Source of the DNA: Armillaria gallica
Taxonomy: Eukaryota > Basidiomycota > Agaricomycetes > Agaricales > Physalacriaceae
Length of the DNA stretch: 64,000 nucleotides
Direction: 5' to 3'
NCBI GenBank assembly: GCA_037576215.1
Contig: JBANDB010000018.1
Span: 1,798,001 to 1,862,000 of the forward strand
This document shows, one piece after another, positions 46,560 through 62,337 of the stretch (position 1 is the stretch's first letter; the number at the start of each line of letters is the position of its first letter). The position numbers and the translations under genes are program-made. Under the pieces are notes generated by a model, which ran no database searches, was not told the DNA's origin, and worked only from the letters and a program-made list of their open reading frames with translations.

Positions 46560-49536
46560 TCAAGGGTGGAATATACGTGCAAAGTTCTGCGCTGGCTTTA
46601 TATAGATTGTGCCTTTGACTGAAGGTCTCAGTCCTGTATCGGAGGCGATATCGCGTCTGCATTGTAAATAAAGGAAACCGGACGGCGTCCATTTTTATTC
46701 TGAACAATGGGTGCCACCGTGTGTGTGTGGCGCGTTCAAACTCGGTCAATATGATTGATGAATCGCTAGTTTCCGAAACAGACAGTCAAGGGCACCTACA
46801 TATCACATCTTTCAGTGGTAGCGAAAGAGAGATAAAGTTATGCTTAAGCGAACCTTCACACAGGATCTACTTTGCTCCACGATGAATTTCAGGATTTCAC
46901 TGGGTTCACAGCGGGCCTGAATGGTTCGTTGTAAAGGGCACGAATGAGCGATGAACAAGCTATGTTCCTCACTCAATGAGTCAGAATGAGGCGATCCGGC
47001 GCTAATATTATAGACGGATTCGCTAGAAGTGAGTTTATATCGGCTCTACCTCGGTGAGCGCTGACCTTTGCTGCAGTTGGTGGTCCATAAATTCTTCAAA
47101 TGTCAACGAAGATGAGGGTCAATTGACAGTTCTAATCAGGCGTTCTGGCTTAGCTTGAAATTTTATTTTCTGGTAATATTATTCAACATCGTTATCAAAT
47201 AAGATACAAAATTACGCGCCTCTGGACACTCGTAGCTTCAAGGTGTTTCTGTTCATGGTGTTGGCATGGTTGCAGGTTCGGTAGACATACAACGATTGAG
47301 GAACCCGAGGAACTGTGACGGGTGACCAAAGAGATAAACTGAATCTTTTCTTTTGCGGACATCAGCACTGCTGAGATGGAACGTGGAACGTAAAAGAAGG
47401 GAGCACCGCGGTCCCTTCCGAGCCGGTCCGGCCACCCGAGCAAAGTCATACAAACAAAGACGCGCCTTTCTTCCTCTTGCCTTCAACTTGGCATCACCTC
47501 TATTCTCTCTCTCGCTCAACCCTTTCCATATAACTTCTTCGCTGCAGACAACTCTAAATTACTCTCGCAAACGAGGGACGATCTTGGTCGTGGAGACACT
47601 GTCAATATTAATGAGCGGGAATTTACTCGCTGCAGGATGGAACAGAAATTAGAATGTATGTGTTCTGGTATCTCTTCTCGTATACAGCTGACATGAACGT
47701 GTAGTGGCTGCTCTGTTGTCTCAGGCGTGCACTTGTGTGGCCACATTGTCGGGGGCTGGTGCGTTTTTCTTGCCTTCATATTTAACCCTCATATTGAAAA
47801 GGCCCGAAGGTATGTTAGTCGTGATCGCTAGCTATCAGGTCCTTCGAATGCACCTTTTTCGATCCCTTCGCTAGAATCTGTATAGAATGTGTTACCAGAA
47901 CGAGGCGCGTTTTGGGTTCGGTGTAATCAAGGAAAACCCGATTTCGATTCCCGTTCTGTCTACGGATTTCCTTAGACGACTTACCTTGAAAAGATCGGTC
48001 ATGTCTCAGGAACTGCATAATATCATGTGCGCACGCCGTCTTTTGTCAGATTTGCTTGCGCTCATCGTACCGGTTAGGATGCTTCCTGTGGGTACGCCCA
48101 TGCGAGATAAGACTGACGACCGGCGTTACTATTCTTGCCACCTCGTATGTGTATCAAGTTCGCGTGACGGTTCTCCTGATGCTGGTACTCAACGTCTGGG
48201 CGAATTTGAGCATCACGGTTCCTTAGGTACGGAAGTCGGTTCTGGGGATGAAATCTGTCCTCATTACAGTCTTAGATGTTTCAAACAAGGATGCCTCACT
48301 GTATGCGACTCCAACTACAGCAGAACGGGTTACTGAGCATTGGTTCCAACTAGTGGACGCACCCTATTCTCCCTACGAATTCAACGTCGACCGTCGAGCA
48401 CCGCACTATCCAAAGGGAATTCGGTCATCAGCACGACAAAGATGCTTTGTATGATAGTTCCCTGCGCAACGAAGAACAATGGTTCGCTCGCCTTAGCTGG
48501 AACGTGCCTCCACCGTTCCCCCCTCTCATTCATCAGTTACTGCTAGTCCGCGATGTTAGACGTTAGCAAATACGACGCTCGGATAGACGATGACGAAATA
48601 GGACATCAATAGTCCTGCCTTGGTCACGCAACACTTGTCAAGTTAACTGAGTATGTCGGGTTCGCTGTTCGCCATTCTATCGCTCACATTGATGTTAAGG
48701 CCCTCTGTTGATGAAGAGAGAGATGTATTCGGGTGTCTACGCTCACAAGCCCACGGATATGTTTTCTCCAAGGGCCGATACCTGCCACAGTATTCATAAG
48801 TGCTACGCCTTCGCCTCTGAAGATCATAGCCCTCGAGTTGTCCAACAATGCCCTAAGCCAATGTCGACGATAACGTCACGGCTCTCACCACTCGACTGAA
48901 AACTTGATACACGTTTGATCTCCAACGGTCAGAACGGGTCCACTCCAGCTACCTCCATGTCAGATGATGCGAAAACATACTACCATGAATCTTATCATCT
49001 CCCCACAGCCCGCCTCCATCATCATGTGCGTAAATAGTCTCCTCGTGCTAGCTGTTATTGTACTCAACGTTGCGAGTAGATACCGAAGGGCTGGCCACAT
49101 TTGTATACGTATTCGGTCAAGAGCGTGGTTCTACTGATACCGGCTTAGCATTTGGGGTCAGGGCGGAAGAGTTTGATGTTGATCGTCACCCTCTTACTCA
49201 AGTGAACGAGGTCCACAGCGCGATCATGGTTACCCGGCGAAAAGTGAAGGCTTCACTGCCGTAGCGGCAGCACACCTCGTGCCTTCCCTCCTTACATCCA
49301 TCAGCAACCACATCGATTCCGAAGTCGCTTCCCTCCATCGGCTGGTTCGGTATTTCTATCCCTTCGTCGTCCCTTCCTCTGCTTAATATGCAGAACCAGC
49401 ACAGCCACAATGCGAAAAACTTTCTTATCCTGCCGCTGCGCCTATCCCTGCAGGCGTACCGACCATCGGAATTTGCGCAGATAAAAAATAGACCCGAGAC
49501 GGGATTCGTCGCTGAACTAAATTGACCCTCTCCGCG
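46560..49536. other. Right duplicated block, non-coding part and peptide-gene promoter
   Basis: Counterpart of 36011-38883, with many matching stretches and small indels. It has a CT-rich tract and CATATAACTT near 47500-47535 like a core promoter. No consistent protein is found when the two copies are compared. The final ~55 bases hold ATAAAAAATAG at about 49482, shared with the copy at 38826 and well placed as a TATA box for the peptide gene at 49537. Confidence 0.5.
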
Positions 49537-49777
49537 ATGAGACCTCTATTATTTGCGCTAGCTCTGATAGCGAGCTCGAATGCCCAATCTGGGAGAATTT
49601 CGAGAATGCCTGTTCCCCAGTTCTATTTCATGCAGGTTAGTTTTAAGTTTCAGCCTTGCGAGAGCTCGTGTTGATCGTCTGTTCCCGTAGCTGCAGCCAC
49701 CGACTATGCCAGTGATGCCGATGGATTATATTAACTCTGTGGTACCCCCGAGTCCACGTCCATTTGTGAAGATTTAG
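49537..49777 (+). CDS. Small secreted peptide, Met/Pro-rich, intact family member
   Basis: Two exons, 49537-49635 and 49691-49777, with a 55 nt intron (GTTAGT...CCGTAG) in phase 0, give 61 residues. The first 16 (MRPLLFALALIASSNA) form a standard signal peptide with cleavage expected before QSGR. The mature part of ~45 residues has no cysteine, is rich in Met and Pro (PPTMPVMPMDYINS) and ends FVKI. An ATAAAAAATAG box lies 55 nt upstream. Three decayed copies in the window (33826, 38884, 43850) share the start codon context or the MDYxNSxVP...VKI ending. No known family is recognised. A secreted effector, pheromone-like or processed peptide are possibilities, not shown by the sequence. Confidence 0.65.
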
Positions 49778-50104
49778 GCGGCAGATGCGCCTTATGCGCA
49801 GGATATGTAAATGCCAACATTTTTCTATGTTGTTTTCTTTACTGATGCTCGTCCTATAGATTTATCATATTTGCTCGAATAGTATGATAGGGTAGTCATA
49901 ATCGACTTGACTCGACCTTTTTCAATTAATGCTTGTACAGTTAATATGGTATGACTGTGATATGAAGCACTTTTGTCGCAGGTTTCTGCTTTTACTCCAA
50001 GTTAGCGTCAAACCATAACAAAGCAGAGCCGTGCGTTGTACTGTAGTGCGACTCTGCTTTGCTTGAATATGACCAAGTCTAGGGCAAGGAATTTAATCGT
50101 TGAA
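49778..50104. other. Intergenic, duplicated DNA
   Basis: Matches about 39100-39480 (ATGCGCCTTA, TGTTATCTTT-like, GCGTCAAACC, AGTCTAGGGCAAG). No coding potential is seen. Confidence 0.45.
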
Positions 50105-50580
50105 AGGAGTCATTTAGCTCAGAGGCTAGGCGTGTTCCCCTTGTCATGGAAGTCAGTGTTGTGCGGTCGCCCAACCTTGGGCCGAAGTCACGGTTGCGGG
50201 TTGCGAAACTTCGGGGCGACAGTTGCCGCTCACGCAAATGACCTTGACCGTGACTCTGTGGCTGTGAAGCCACATATGACGTCGTTTTCGACTAACTTAA
50301 CGCCGACTGCTTTGTCATGGTTTTGCCGACCTTCCGGTCCATGGGCAGGCCAGGTCGCGGCGGCGTGGAGAAAGTCGCGGTCGTTTACTGACCGTGACAG
50401 TGACGACTTCGCGACAGTCGTGACTTTGGGCAACTGTCGCGCGACCCGCACAACACTGATGGAAGTAGCTGTTCGACTCAGCTGGGAACAATTCCCTTTG
50501 ATGGAGTGTTTTCTTGCCAGTGATTCCAAGGAATGGATGATATCACGAACTTTCAATCTGTTTTAATCTGGTAAAAAACT
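50105..50580 (+). repeat. tRNA-derived SINE-like repeat split by a hAT MITE
   Basis: Box A TAGCTCAGAGG at 50116 and box B GTTCGACTC at 50471 become normally spaced once the 304 bp MITE and one target copy are removed. The body motif TTTTCTTGCCAGTGATTCC follows at 50507. Best tRNA-like head of the family in this window. Confidence 0.62.
50155..50458. mobile_element. hAT-type MITE, CAGTGTTGTGCGG termini, perfect 8 bp duplication
   Basis: Left end CAGTGTTGTGCGGTCGCCC and right end the inverse of CAGTGTTGTGCGGGTCGCG. ATGGAAGT is repeated perfectly at 50147-50154 and 50459-50466. Length 304 bp. A long frame crossing it is fortuitous. Confidence 0.88.
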
Positions 50581-50818
50581 GCCGTTGCTGACATACTGTC
50601 TCTTCAAAGCAGAAATAAGTATGACATCCATTAGACTACGCAAGTAATTGTCCGTCAAATGTAGGAGGAAAACCCGTCTTCCTAGATGAAGCAGAGTTAA
50701 AAAGAGTGTGGTATAAAACGAGTGCCCGAGAACTAATTAGTATCAAATTGTCTGTAGTGAAAAGTACGAGTTCGTAGCATCATGATAATCCATCCATCGT
50801 TTCCAGTCAAATATTAGT

Positions 50819-56996
<6,178 letters not shown>

Positions 56997-58998
56997 ATGG
57001 CGAGTTCTAGTACAACCGGTGACAAAACGGAACCAGAATGGGGGCGAGGTACGTTTTCTCTCCAACTTTTCGTGACAAACTCTCTCTAAATTTCTCTTCT
57101 TTCCTTTCTCTTTTTTTCTATAACCAGTTCTCATCTGCGGCGGCACCGCATGGACCAAGCTCGGACGGAAAGGTCCCGCATCACCGGACGACGGCGAAGA
57201 TCTGCTCGAACCCCACATTCTCCGCTCGCTCTCGACCATTCGCGTCGTCTCCATCCACACTTCGTGCTCAGCGGTGCACTTTGTCGCCATAGACGTGGAT
57301 GGTGCGGCATGGCTTTTCGGTCGAAACGGGAGCTCGTGTCTCGGCCTCGGAGGCGGCGTCGATGCTGTGAGCGAGGAGGAGCCGCTGAGGATCACGGTAG
57401 GGGACTTGGGCGGCGACGGCAAATGGCTCCATGCTGCCTGCGGGAGGAACCATACCTTGCTCGTCGCCAGTGACGGTACTGTCTGGACGGCAGGTACGAA
57501 TATGTTAGGGCAGGTACGTTTTGTTGGGCTGGTCCATGTGTGGCGCTGACGACCACTTTTTCTCTTTCCTTCCCTCTGGGTTCTGCTGCTCCTATCGCGC
57601 GGTACTCTTCTCCTATCATTTCACAGTGTGGCCACTCGCCCAGTCCCGAGGTATCATACTTCAAGCGGATACCATTCTTTGGTACTGAAGAAGGCCAAGA
57701 AAAAGCTGTCAAGGCTTCAGCGGGGGTGACATTCTCTTGTGTTCTGACGGAGAGCGGGAAGGGTATGTCGTCGATATCCGTCTCCTTTGATATCCAAGCT
57801 GAACCCGGTGAACAGTTTACGCCTTTGGTTCCGGGGAGAAGGGCCAGCTCGGCAATGGAACGACTGGCGAACGTATTACGACGGGCAACAAGACGGCGTT
57901 CGATATCATCTATGAACCCGTGCTGGTGAAGGATCTAGGGCCTGAGAAGATAACGCAGCTGTCTTCCGGTCAACAGCATTCGATTGCGCTGGATGAGAAG
58001 GGGTACGTCGTCCAGCGTCTGGCCTTCTTTTCCCCTCGCTGACTGCTCGTACAGTACGGTACATGTATGGGGTTACAATGGATACTGCCGTCTTGGTCTA
58101 GGCAATCAGGTCGACGCGCTCCGTCCCAAACAAGTCCCTCAGTTCACTGGTGCAAATGCAGGCGTGCTCGTTACCGCAGGACCCAGCAATTCCGTCGTTG
58201 TGGATAAGGGAGGGATGTACTGGATGACGGGCAAGGTTCGTCTACCCTCTTTCGAACCTATACTATGGTACTGACAGCTAATTGTAGTGGAAAAACTCTG
58301 GGGACGGGTCGTCAGGCTCGCCGTACAGCAGCTTCCGGTACATGCCAGATATCATGGGATGCAAAATCACTGCCGCTGCGTCTGGGGGAGTAACACATTG
58401 GGCTTTGACACCGGATGATGACGCCGACGGTGTTATGACCATTTCGTGGGGGCAGAACGCTGCGAATGGTACGAGCCTTTTCTTTCTCTATTGACCTCGC
58501 CGCTAACGTCTCGACAGGTGAGCTCGGCCTGGGACCGGCTGAACCCAAATCAGCTACGAAACCTATCAAACACCAACTATTGGTTGGTCTCGACGTACTG
58601 TCTGTCGCGCCAGGACAGAACACGACACTGTTCCTTGTACGGCCATCGGACAAAATGAGCGACCTACCGAGACACCCCGTTGAGGTCGAAGTCAGCGATG
58701 CTTGCCTTATATGCCGGAAGGAGGACGAAGAGGAGGCGCTGGAGTGCGATAAGGCATGTCGACGTTTCCTTTTCTGTTTCGCCGAGTATTGATATGGTTA
58801 ATTTAGTGCGACAACCCGTACCACCTATTGTGTCTCACCCCGCCTCTTACGACCGTGCCAGATGGTGAATGGTTCTGCCCGCAATGTATCCGTGCACCTG
58901 TCGGACGACGGTTGAGGGCTGATGGTGATTCTGGTAAAAGAAAGGCGCCGCCGAGCAGTGGTGGGAAGGCGGGTGCGCCGAAGAAGAAGAAGCAGTAG
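56997..58998 (+). CDS. RCC1-repeat protein with C-terminal PHD finger
   Basis: Predicted 516-residue protein with RCC1 (beta-propeller) repeats followed by a PHD zinc finger. Eight exons all join in frame: 56997-57048, 57128-57513, 57627-57762, 57816-58002, 58055-58235, 58288-58468, 58518-58753 and 58807-58998. RCC1-type motifs include VDGAAWLFGRNGSSCLGLG, DGTVWTAGTNMLGQ, VYAFGSGEKGQLGNG and VHVWGYNGYCRLGLG. The PHD finger reads CLICRKED, ECDKCDNPYHLLCLTPPL, then GEWFCPQC, the C4HC3 ligand pattern of histone-tail readers. A basic tail (GKRKAP, PKKKKQ) looks like a nuclear signal. The seventh intron has a GC donor (AAG|GCATGT); that reading is needed to build the PHD finger. A chromatin role is inferred from the domains. 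No breaks are seen. Confidence 0.92.
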
Positions 58999-59328
58999 GG
59001 ATTGCCATGGACTATCTGTTATTCTGTATGTATCACCTAAAATGTTCATCGGGTAGTTGTCGATGTAGCTGTAATACATTTTATTCGATTGAATATATTT
59101 CTACTGTGGTCTTCGTATTGTAATGGGATCGCTTGGGTGTTTCCGAGTTAGAAGGATATGAGATGTAATGTACGTGGTCGCTGTTCTGGTCATTGTTTTT
59201 CTGGCTGATGTTCTACTGTCCCTTTCATATAGAACATTGGAACATTTGGCTAATAGGTGCCGTTACAAACACCCAAAACAATGCTACACTCGTCCCATAC
59301 AGCGCGGTTATATGTAGAAGATAAACAA
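58999..59328. other. 3' region between convergent genes
   Basis: AT-rich gap between the ends of the RCC1-PHD gene and the membrane protein gene, which face each other. It should hold both 3' untranslated regions. No specific signal is identified. Confidence 0.4.
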
Positions 59329-59960
59329 TCAAGAAATACCGAATACATGGAGGTGTCCGTCGGCGCCTGAGCTTGCAGATGCATAATCAGGCGGCGGCTG
59401 GGGGTCTACTTCCGATCCCATCATCGAGTGTTGGTTACGGTCGTTGAGAAGTTGCTGAACCGTCTCCTCCAGCTCGCCAACCCTCGCTCTAACTCGGAGC
59501 ACTTCGCCCTGATCCTGGCACTGAGACGTCCCACTAGGCGTCGTAGTGCAAGGGACTTTTTCCTGACAATACGGCTCGGGGATCTGCGATTCTCTATCGG
59601 CATTGCTCCGTTGCCTTTTACGCCTTCGAAGGAAGAGAAAGAGCAAGAATAGGAGGAGAGAGATGAAGGCGACGACACCAAGTACACTTCCTAGGATCAC
59701 AAAGGTATGAGGTGGTGTTGGAGTAGCTGTAGAGGAAATGGATGTTGCGGATTGACTGTTAGAGTTAACATTGCGTTAGCGGGCGGAACTTCGAAAGGGA
59801 TTGAAAGTGACGAACTATGTTATCGTTGTCGTAGTGACAGATGTTGCCAAGGAATAGGTCGAGGAAGTTGTAGATGATGAAGAAGAGGTTGAACAAGTGC
59901 AATTCTGTATTCCTGCGCTGGGAGGGGTGCATGTATAAGACTGGATACATTTATTTAAAC
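59329..59960 (-). CDS. Single-pass membrane protein with Ser/Thr-rich outer part
   Basis: The last exon (59329-59757) encodes QSATSISSTATPTPP, a transmembrane helix (FVILGSVLGVVAFISLLLFL, continuing LFLFL), a basic stop-transfer (RRRKRQR) and a ~90-residue cytosolic tail with a coiled-coil-like LEETVQQLLNDR and a Pro-rich PQPPPDYA. An upstream exon to ~59930 adds a Cys-containing piece (CTPPSAGIQNCTCS) and a Ser/Thr run, joined across a GTTCGT...AACAG intron. Further 5' exons are likely but I could not fix the start codon. The layout is that of fungal wall-stress-sensor-like or orphan type I membrane proteins. The function is unknown. Confidence 0.65.
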
Positions 59961-61267
59961 CGGACGGAAGCCTCACCATGGATTTACGGGATGGTTCTCT
60001 CTCTCTTCATCATCGTCGAAGTTACACAAAGCAGACTTAAAGTATCCGTTCATGCAGCCTGTGCGGGGGTTGAGTTGGACGTAAGTGTACTGTCCCAGAT
60101 CTATCGAGTGATATAGCTCTCGGAACCAAGTGTGCTGCGCATAGTACTACAGCAGAGATGAATGAAGCCAAAACAGCACGAAAAAAGGGTGTATCGTACG
60201 TTCTTCCTCGATTGGTTCAAAGTCGTATCCAGCCATTAGACCGAGTTGCTAACTTGCTAACGAAGCCACATAATACATCTGCTGGGGAACTTCAAGCCGG
60301 CCGTTCGAACATAAGGCGTAACAACATAGAGCGTCGTTTGAGGCAGAGAGGTGGCTGATAATCTAGCGAAAGAAGGCTGTAAAGTTGCAGCTTGCAGCTC
60401 CTGCGAGTTGTTATTCCGGTGTAGATTAGCCGATGGGTGGGCTTGGAAGACATATCATGACTTCGCGAAGCGACCTGCGTAAATGCAGTGTTACGGGACT
60501 CAGGACTAGAAATAGCCGCGTGAAACACATAGCCCTGCTGTAGAAGTCTTCGCACTCGCACTTCGGCCTCAAAGGGCCGATAACAACACGATTTCCCCAG
60601 AGTACATGCGTAATCGGACACACATCTCTGGGGCCGCGTAAGATCGTCGTGAATTTAGGCATCAAACAGCCGTTTGTAGTGGCGCATTGAGGGAAAAACT
60701 CAGATAATCTAGATCATACGCAACAGTTACTGGGGGCTATGAGGAATACTGGTGGGGAAAAAAAAAAAAAAAAAAAAAAAAAACAAAAAACAAAAAACAC
60801 AGAACATACCTACACTGCTTGAATTAACTGGGTACCTTCCGCAGCTGAAAACAGATAAGTACATTGGAGATAAGAGTGCACAAGCTCCAAATTCGCACGT
60901 TGCGGTATAATATAGTCTACAGCATCTGAGAACAATCTAGTAAGGGTGAGTACAAGAATTCTTGAACCTCCGGCCTTCGGTTCATTGGAATTTTGAATTT
61001 CTACAGATATTTCATTCGGCAGTAAAGCAGTAGAAAGATGAGGCTGGAGAACATGGTGTACAGGGTAATGATATTGCCGAGAGAACCATACATCAAGAAA
61101 ACCCAAAATTGGTCTTTACCGCCTTTTCCGTCTTTACCAAGATCACCAAGAGGAAAAAGGTCCAAGATCACATCTCTTCCTCAACTGAGGTGCATCCTCC
61201 TGCCAAGACCATCAAAATCTTGCCAAGACGCCTTTCCGCTTCCATGAGATTCATGATTCTGTGACCA
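59961..61267. other. Subtelomeric spacer with poly-A tract
   Basis: No recognisable gene beyond possible 5' exons of the membrane protein (to ~60110). A run of 26 A at 60758-60783 followed by CAAAAAACAAAAAAC is the most striking element; it could be the tail of a retroposed sequence on this strand. The region borders the telomere-repeat-containing zone. Confidence 0.5.
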
Positions 61268-61281
61268 AGGGTTAGGGTTAG
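61268..61281 (+). repeat. Interstitial telomere repeat 1
   Basis: AGGGTTAGGGTTAG, two TTAGGG-type units, directly followed by CCCCCCGACCTTCGCC, the 3' end of the first truncated retroelement copy read in reverse. Confidence 0.85.
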
Positions 61282-61602
61282 CCCCCCGACCTTCGCCGAA
61301 GGCGTTGGGAGGGGGGTGCGATCCGAAGGATCGCAAGTATCGTAGAGCGAAGCTAAACTCACCGAGAGGCGGGTTCTTGAGCTTTGCTGTGTGAGCGAAA
61401 CTGAGGTCCAACGGGGGATGGAGATTAAGCTATCCCACCCCGTTTCGCTTTTAAAGCTCTTCAGGGACCGTTTGTCGCATGTTGCCAAGACATGAGAGAC
61501 AATAGCCATTGGCTCTCAGTGACGTTTACGCAGCAGCCTCAAGGACGACGCGCGGATAAGGCCTCGCTAAAGGCATGGTCCGTGCGCCGCGGCATTAAAT
61601 AA
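61282..61602 (-). mobile_element. 5'-truncated hammerhead-bearing retroelement, copy A
   Basis: About 320 bp between telomere repeat arrays, nearly identical to the start of copy B. The element's sense strand is the reverse strand, judged from the hammerhead ribozyme and from the parallel with the reverse transcriptase copy at the right. It ends at ATTAAATAA, where copy B carries on, so this copy is truncated at its 5' end. It has no coding capacity. Assigned to telomere-associated Penelope-like elements by context, not by protein. Confidence 0.75.
61395..61478 (-). ncRNA. Type I hammerhead ribozyme, copy A
   Basis: On the reverse strand, in order: stem I 5' strand GGUCC (61465-61469), conserved CUGAAGA (61458-61464), stem II GCUU/AAGC with UAA loop (61447-61457), GAAA (61443-61446), stem III closing C-G and G-rich/C-rich arms (61412-61442), UU at 61410-61411 as U16.1 and H17, then GGACC (61405-61409) completing stem I. 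Beyond it AAAC/GUUU and GCG/CGC extend stem I with bulges. All invariant hammerhead core positions are present. The cleavage site is expected between 61410 and 61409. Hammerheads are known from Penelope-like elements. Confidence 0.88.
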
Positions 61603-61624
61603 TTAGGGTTAGGGTTAGGGTTAG
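61603..61624 (+). repeat. Interstitial telomere repeat 2
   Basis: Three full TTAGGG units plus TTAG, located between truncated copy A and copy B. Confidence 0.92.
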
Positions 61625-62251
61625 CCCCCCGACCTTCGCCGAAGGCGTTGGGAGGGGGGTGCGATCCGAAGGATCGCAGGGATCGTAGAACAAAGCGAAA
61701 CTCACCAAAAGGCGGGTTCTTGAGCTTTGCTGTGTGAGCGAAACTGAGGTCCAACGGGGGATGGAGATTAAGCCATCCCACCCCGTTTCGCTTTTAAAGC
61801 TCTTCAGGGACCGTTTGTCGCATGTTGCCAAGACATGAGAGACAATAGCCATTGGCTCTCAGTGACGTTTACGCAGCAGCCTCAAGGACGACGCGCGGAT
61901 AAGGCCTCGTTAAAGGCCTGGTCCGTGCGCCGCGGCATTAAATAATTAATCGTACGATTAACGGCCGGGCCGCTTAGGCCCGGTCTAGATTAGATAAGAT
62001 TATTGACAAATCTTGCTTACCTAACACGTGATCGCCTCGGGTACCAGCCCGGGGTCACGTGATCAAACTCGGTGATGACTAGCCATCTCCGCGGAACCGG
62101 AAGCCGGCCCGAAGGCCGGGGTCCGTGCGTCGATTCGCTTATTCATCAGGCCCGCCCCCGTAGGGCGGCGGTATTTCGTCATTAAGCGGGCCTGAGACCG
62201 TCGGTCCGGTCCAGTCGGGCCGAGTACCGGTTAGGTTCGTGCTAGGTTAGC
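61625..62251 (-). mobile_element. 5'-truncated hammerhead-bearing retroelement, copy B
   Basis: Begins with the same CCCCCCGACCTTCG as copy A, matches it closely for ~320 bp, and then continues a further ~300 bp of GC-rich sequence with several inverted repeats (for example CACGTGATC and GATCACGTG near 62026-62063, and CCGGCCCGAAGGCCGG near 62105) up to a telomere-like GGTTAGGGTT at 62252. No protein is encoded. Confidence 0.72.
61738..61821 (-). ncRNA. Type I hammerhead ribozyme, copy B
   Basis: Same motif order as copy A: GGUCC (61808-61812), CUGAAGA, GCUU-UAA-AAGC, GAAA, stem III, UU, GGACC (61748-61752). One base differs in the stem III region and improves pairing (GGGAUGG with CCAUCCC). 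Every core residue is kept. Confidence 0.88.
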
Positions 62252-62337
62252 GGTTAGGGTTCTAAGTCAATAAATTTGCTTAGTTGAGTGCTGCGACTTA
62301 TTACTAAGTCAAAACTTACAGGAGGGTTAGGGTTAGC
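62252..62337 (+). repeat. Telomere-type repeats around a short spacer
   Basis: GGTTAGGGTT at 62252-62261 and GGGTTAGGGTTAG at about 62325-62337 border a ~63 bp AT-rich spacer with repeated CTAAGTCAA motifs. The second run is directly joined to the 3' end of the reverse-transcriptase element. Confidence 0.75.

Noticed and set aside
50036..50566. 176-codon forward frame
   Set aside because: It runs through the SINE and the hAT MITE; the inverted-repeat ends and 8 bp duplication explain the sequence.
61168..61852. Overlapping reverse frames of 76-113 codons repeated twice
   Set aside because: They cover the hammerhead-bearing retroelement repeats; the similarity between them is that of the duplicated DNA, and the RNA structure is the better explanation.
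62140..62185. CTGATGA on the reverse strand near a GAAA, possible third hammerhead
   Set aside because: The GAAA and the cleavage-site UH are not placed to form stems I, II and III around the core, and GAAA is absent downstream of the CTGATGA, so the fold is not met.
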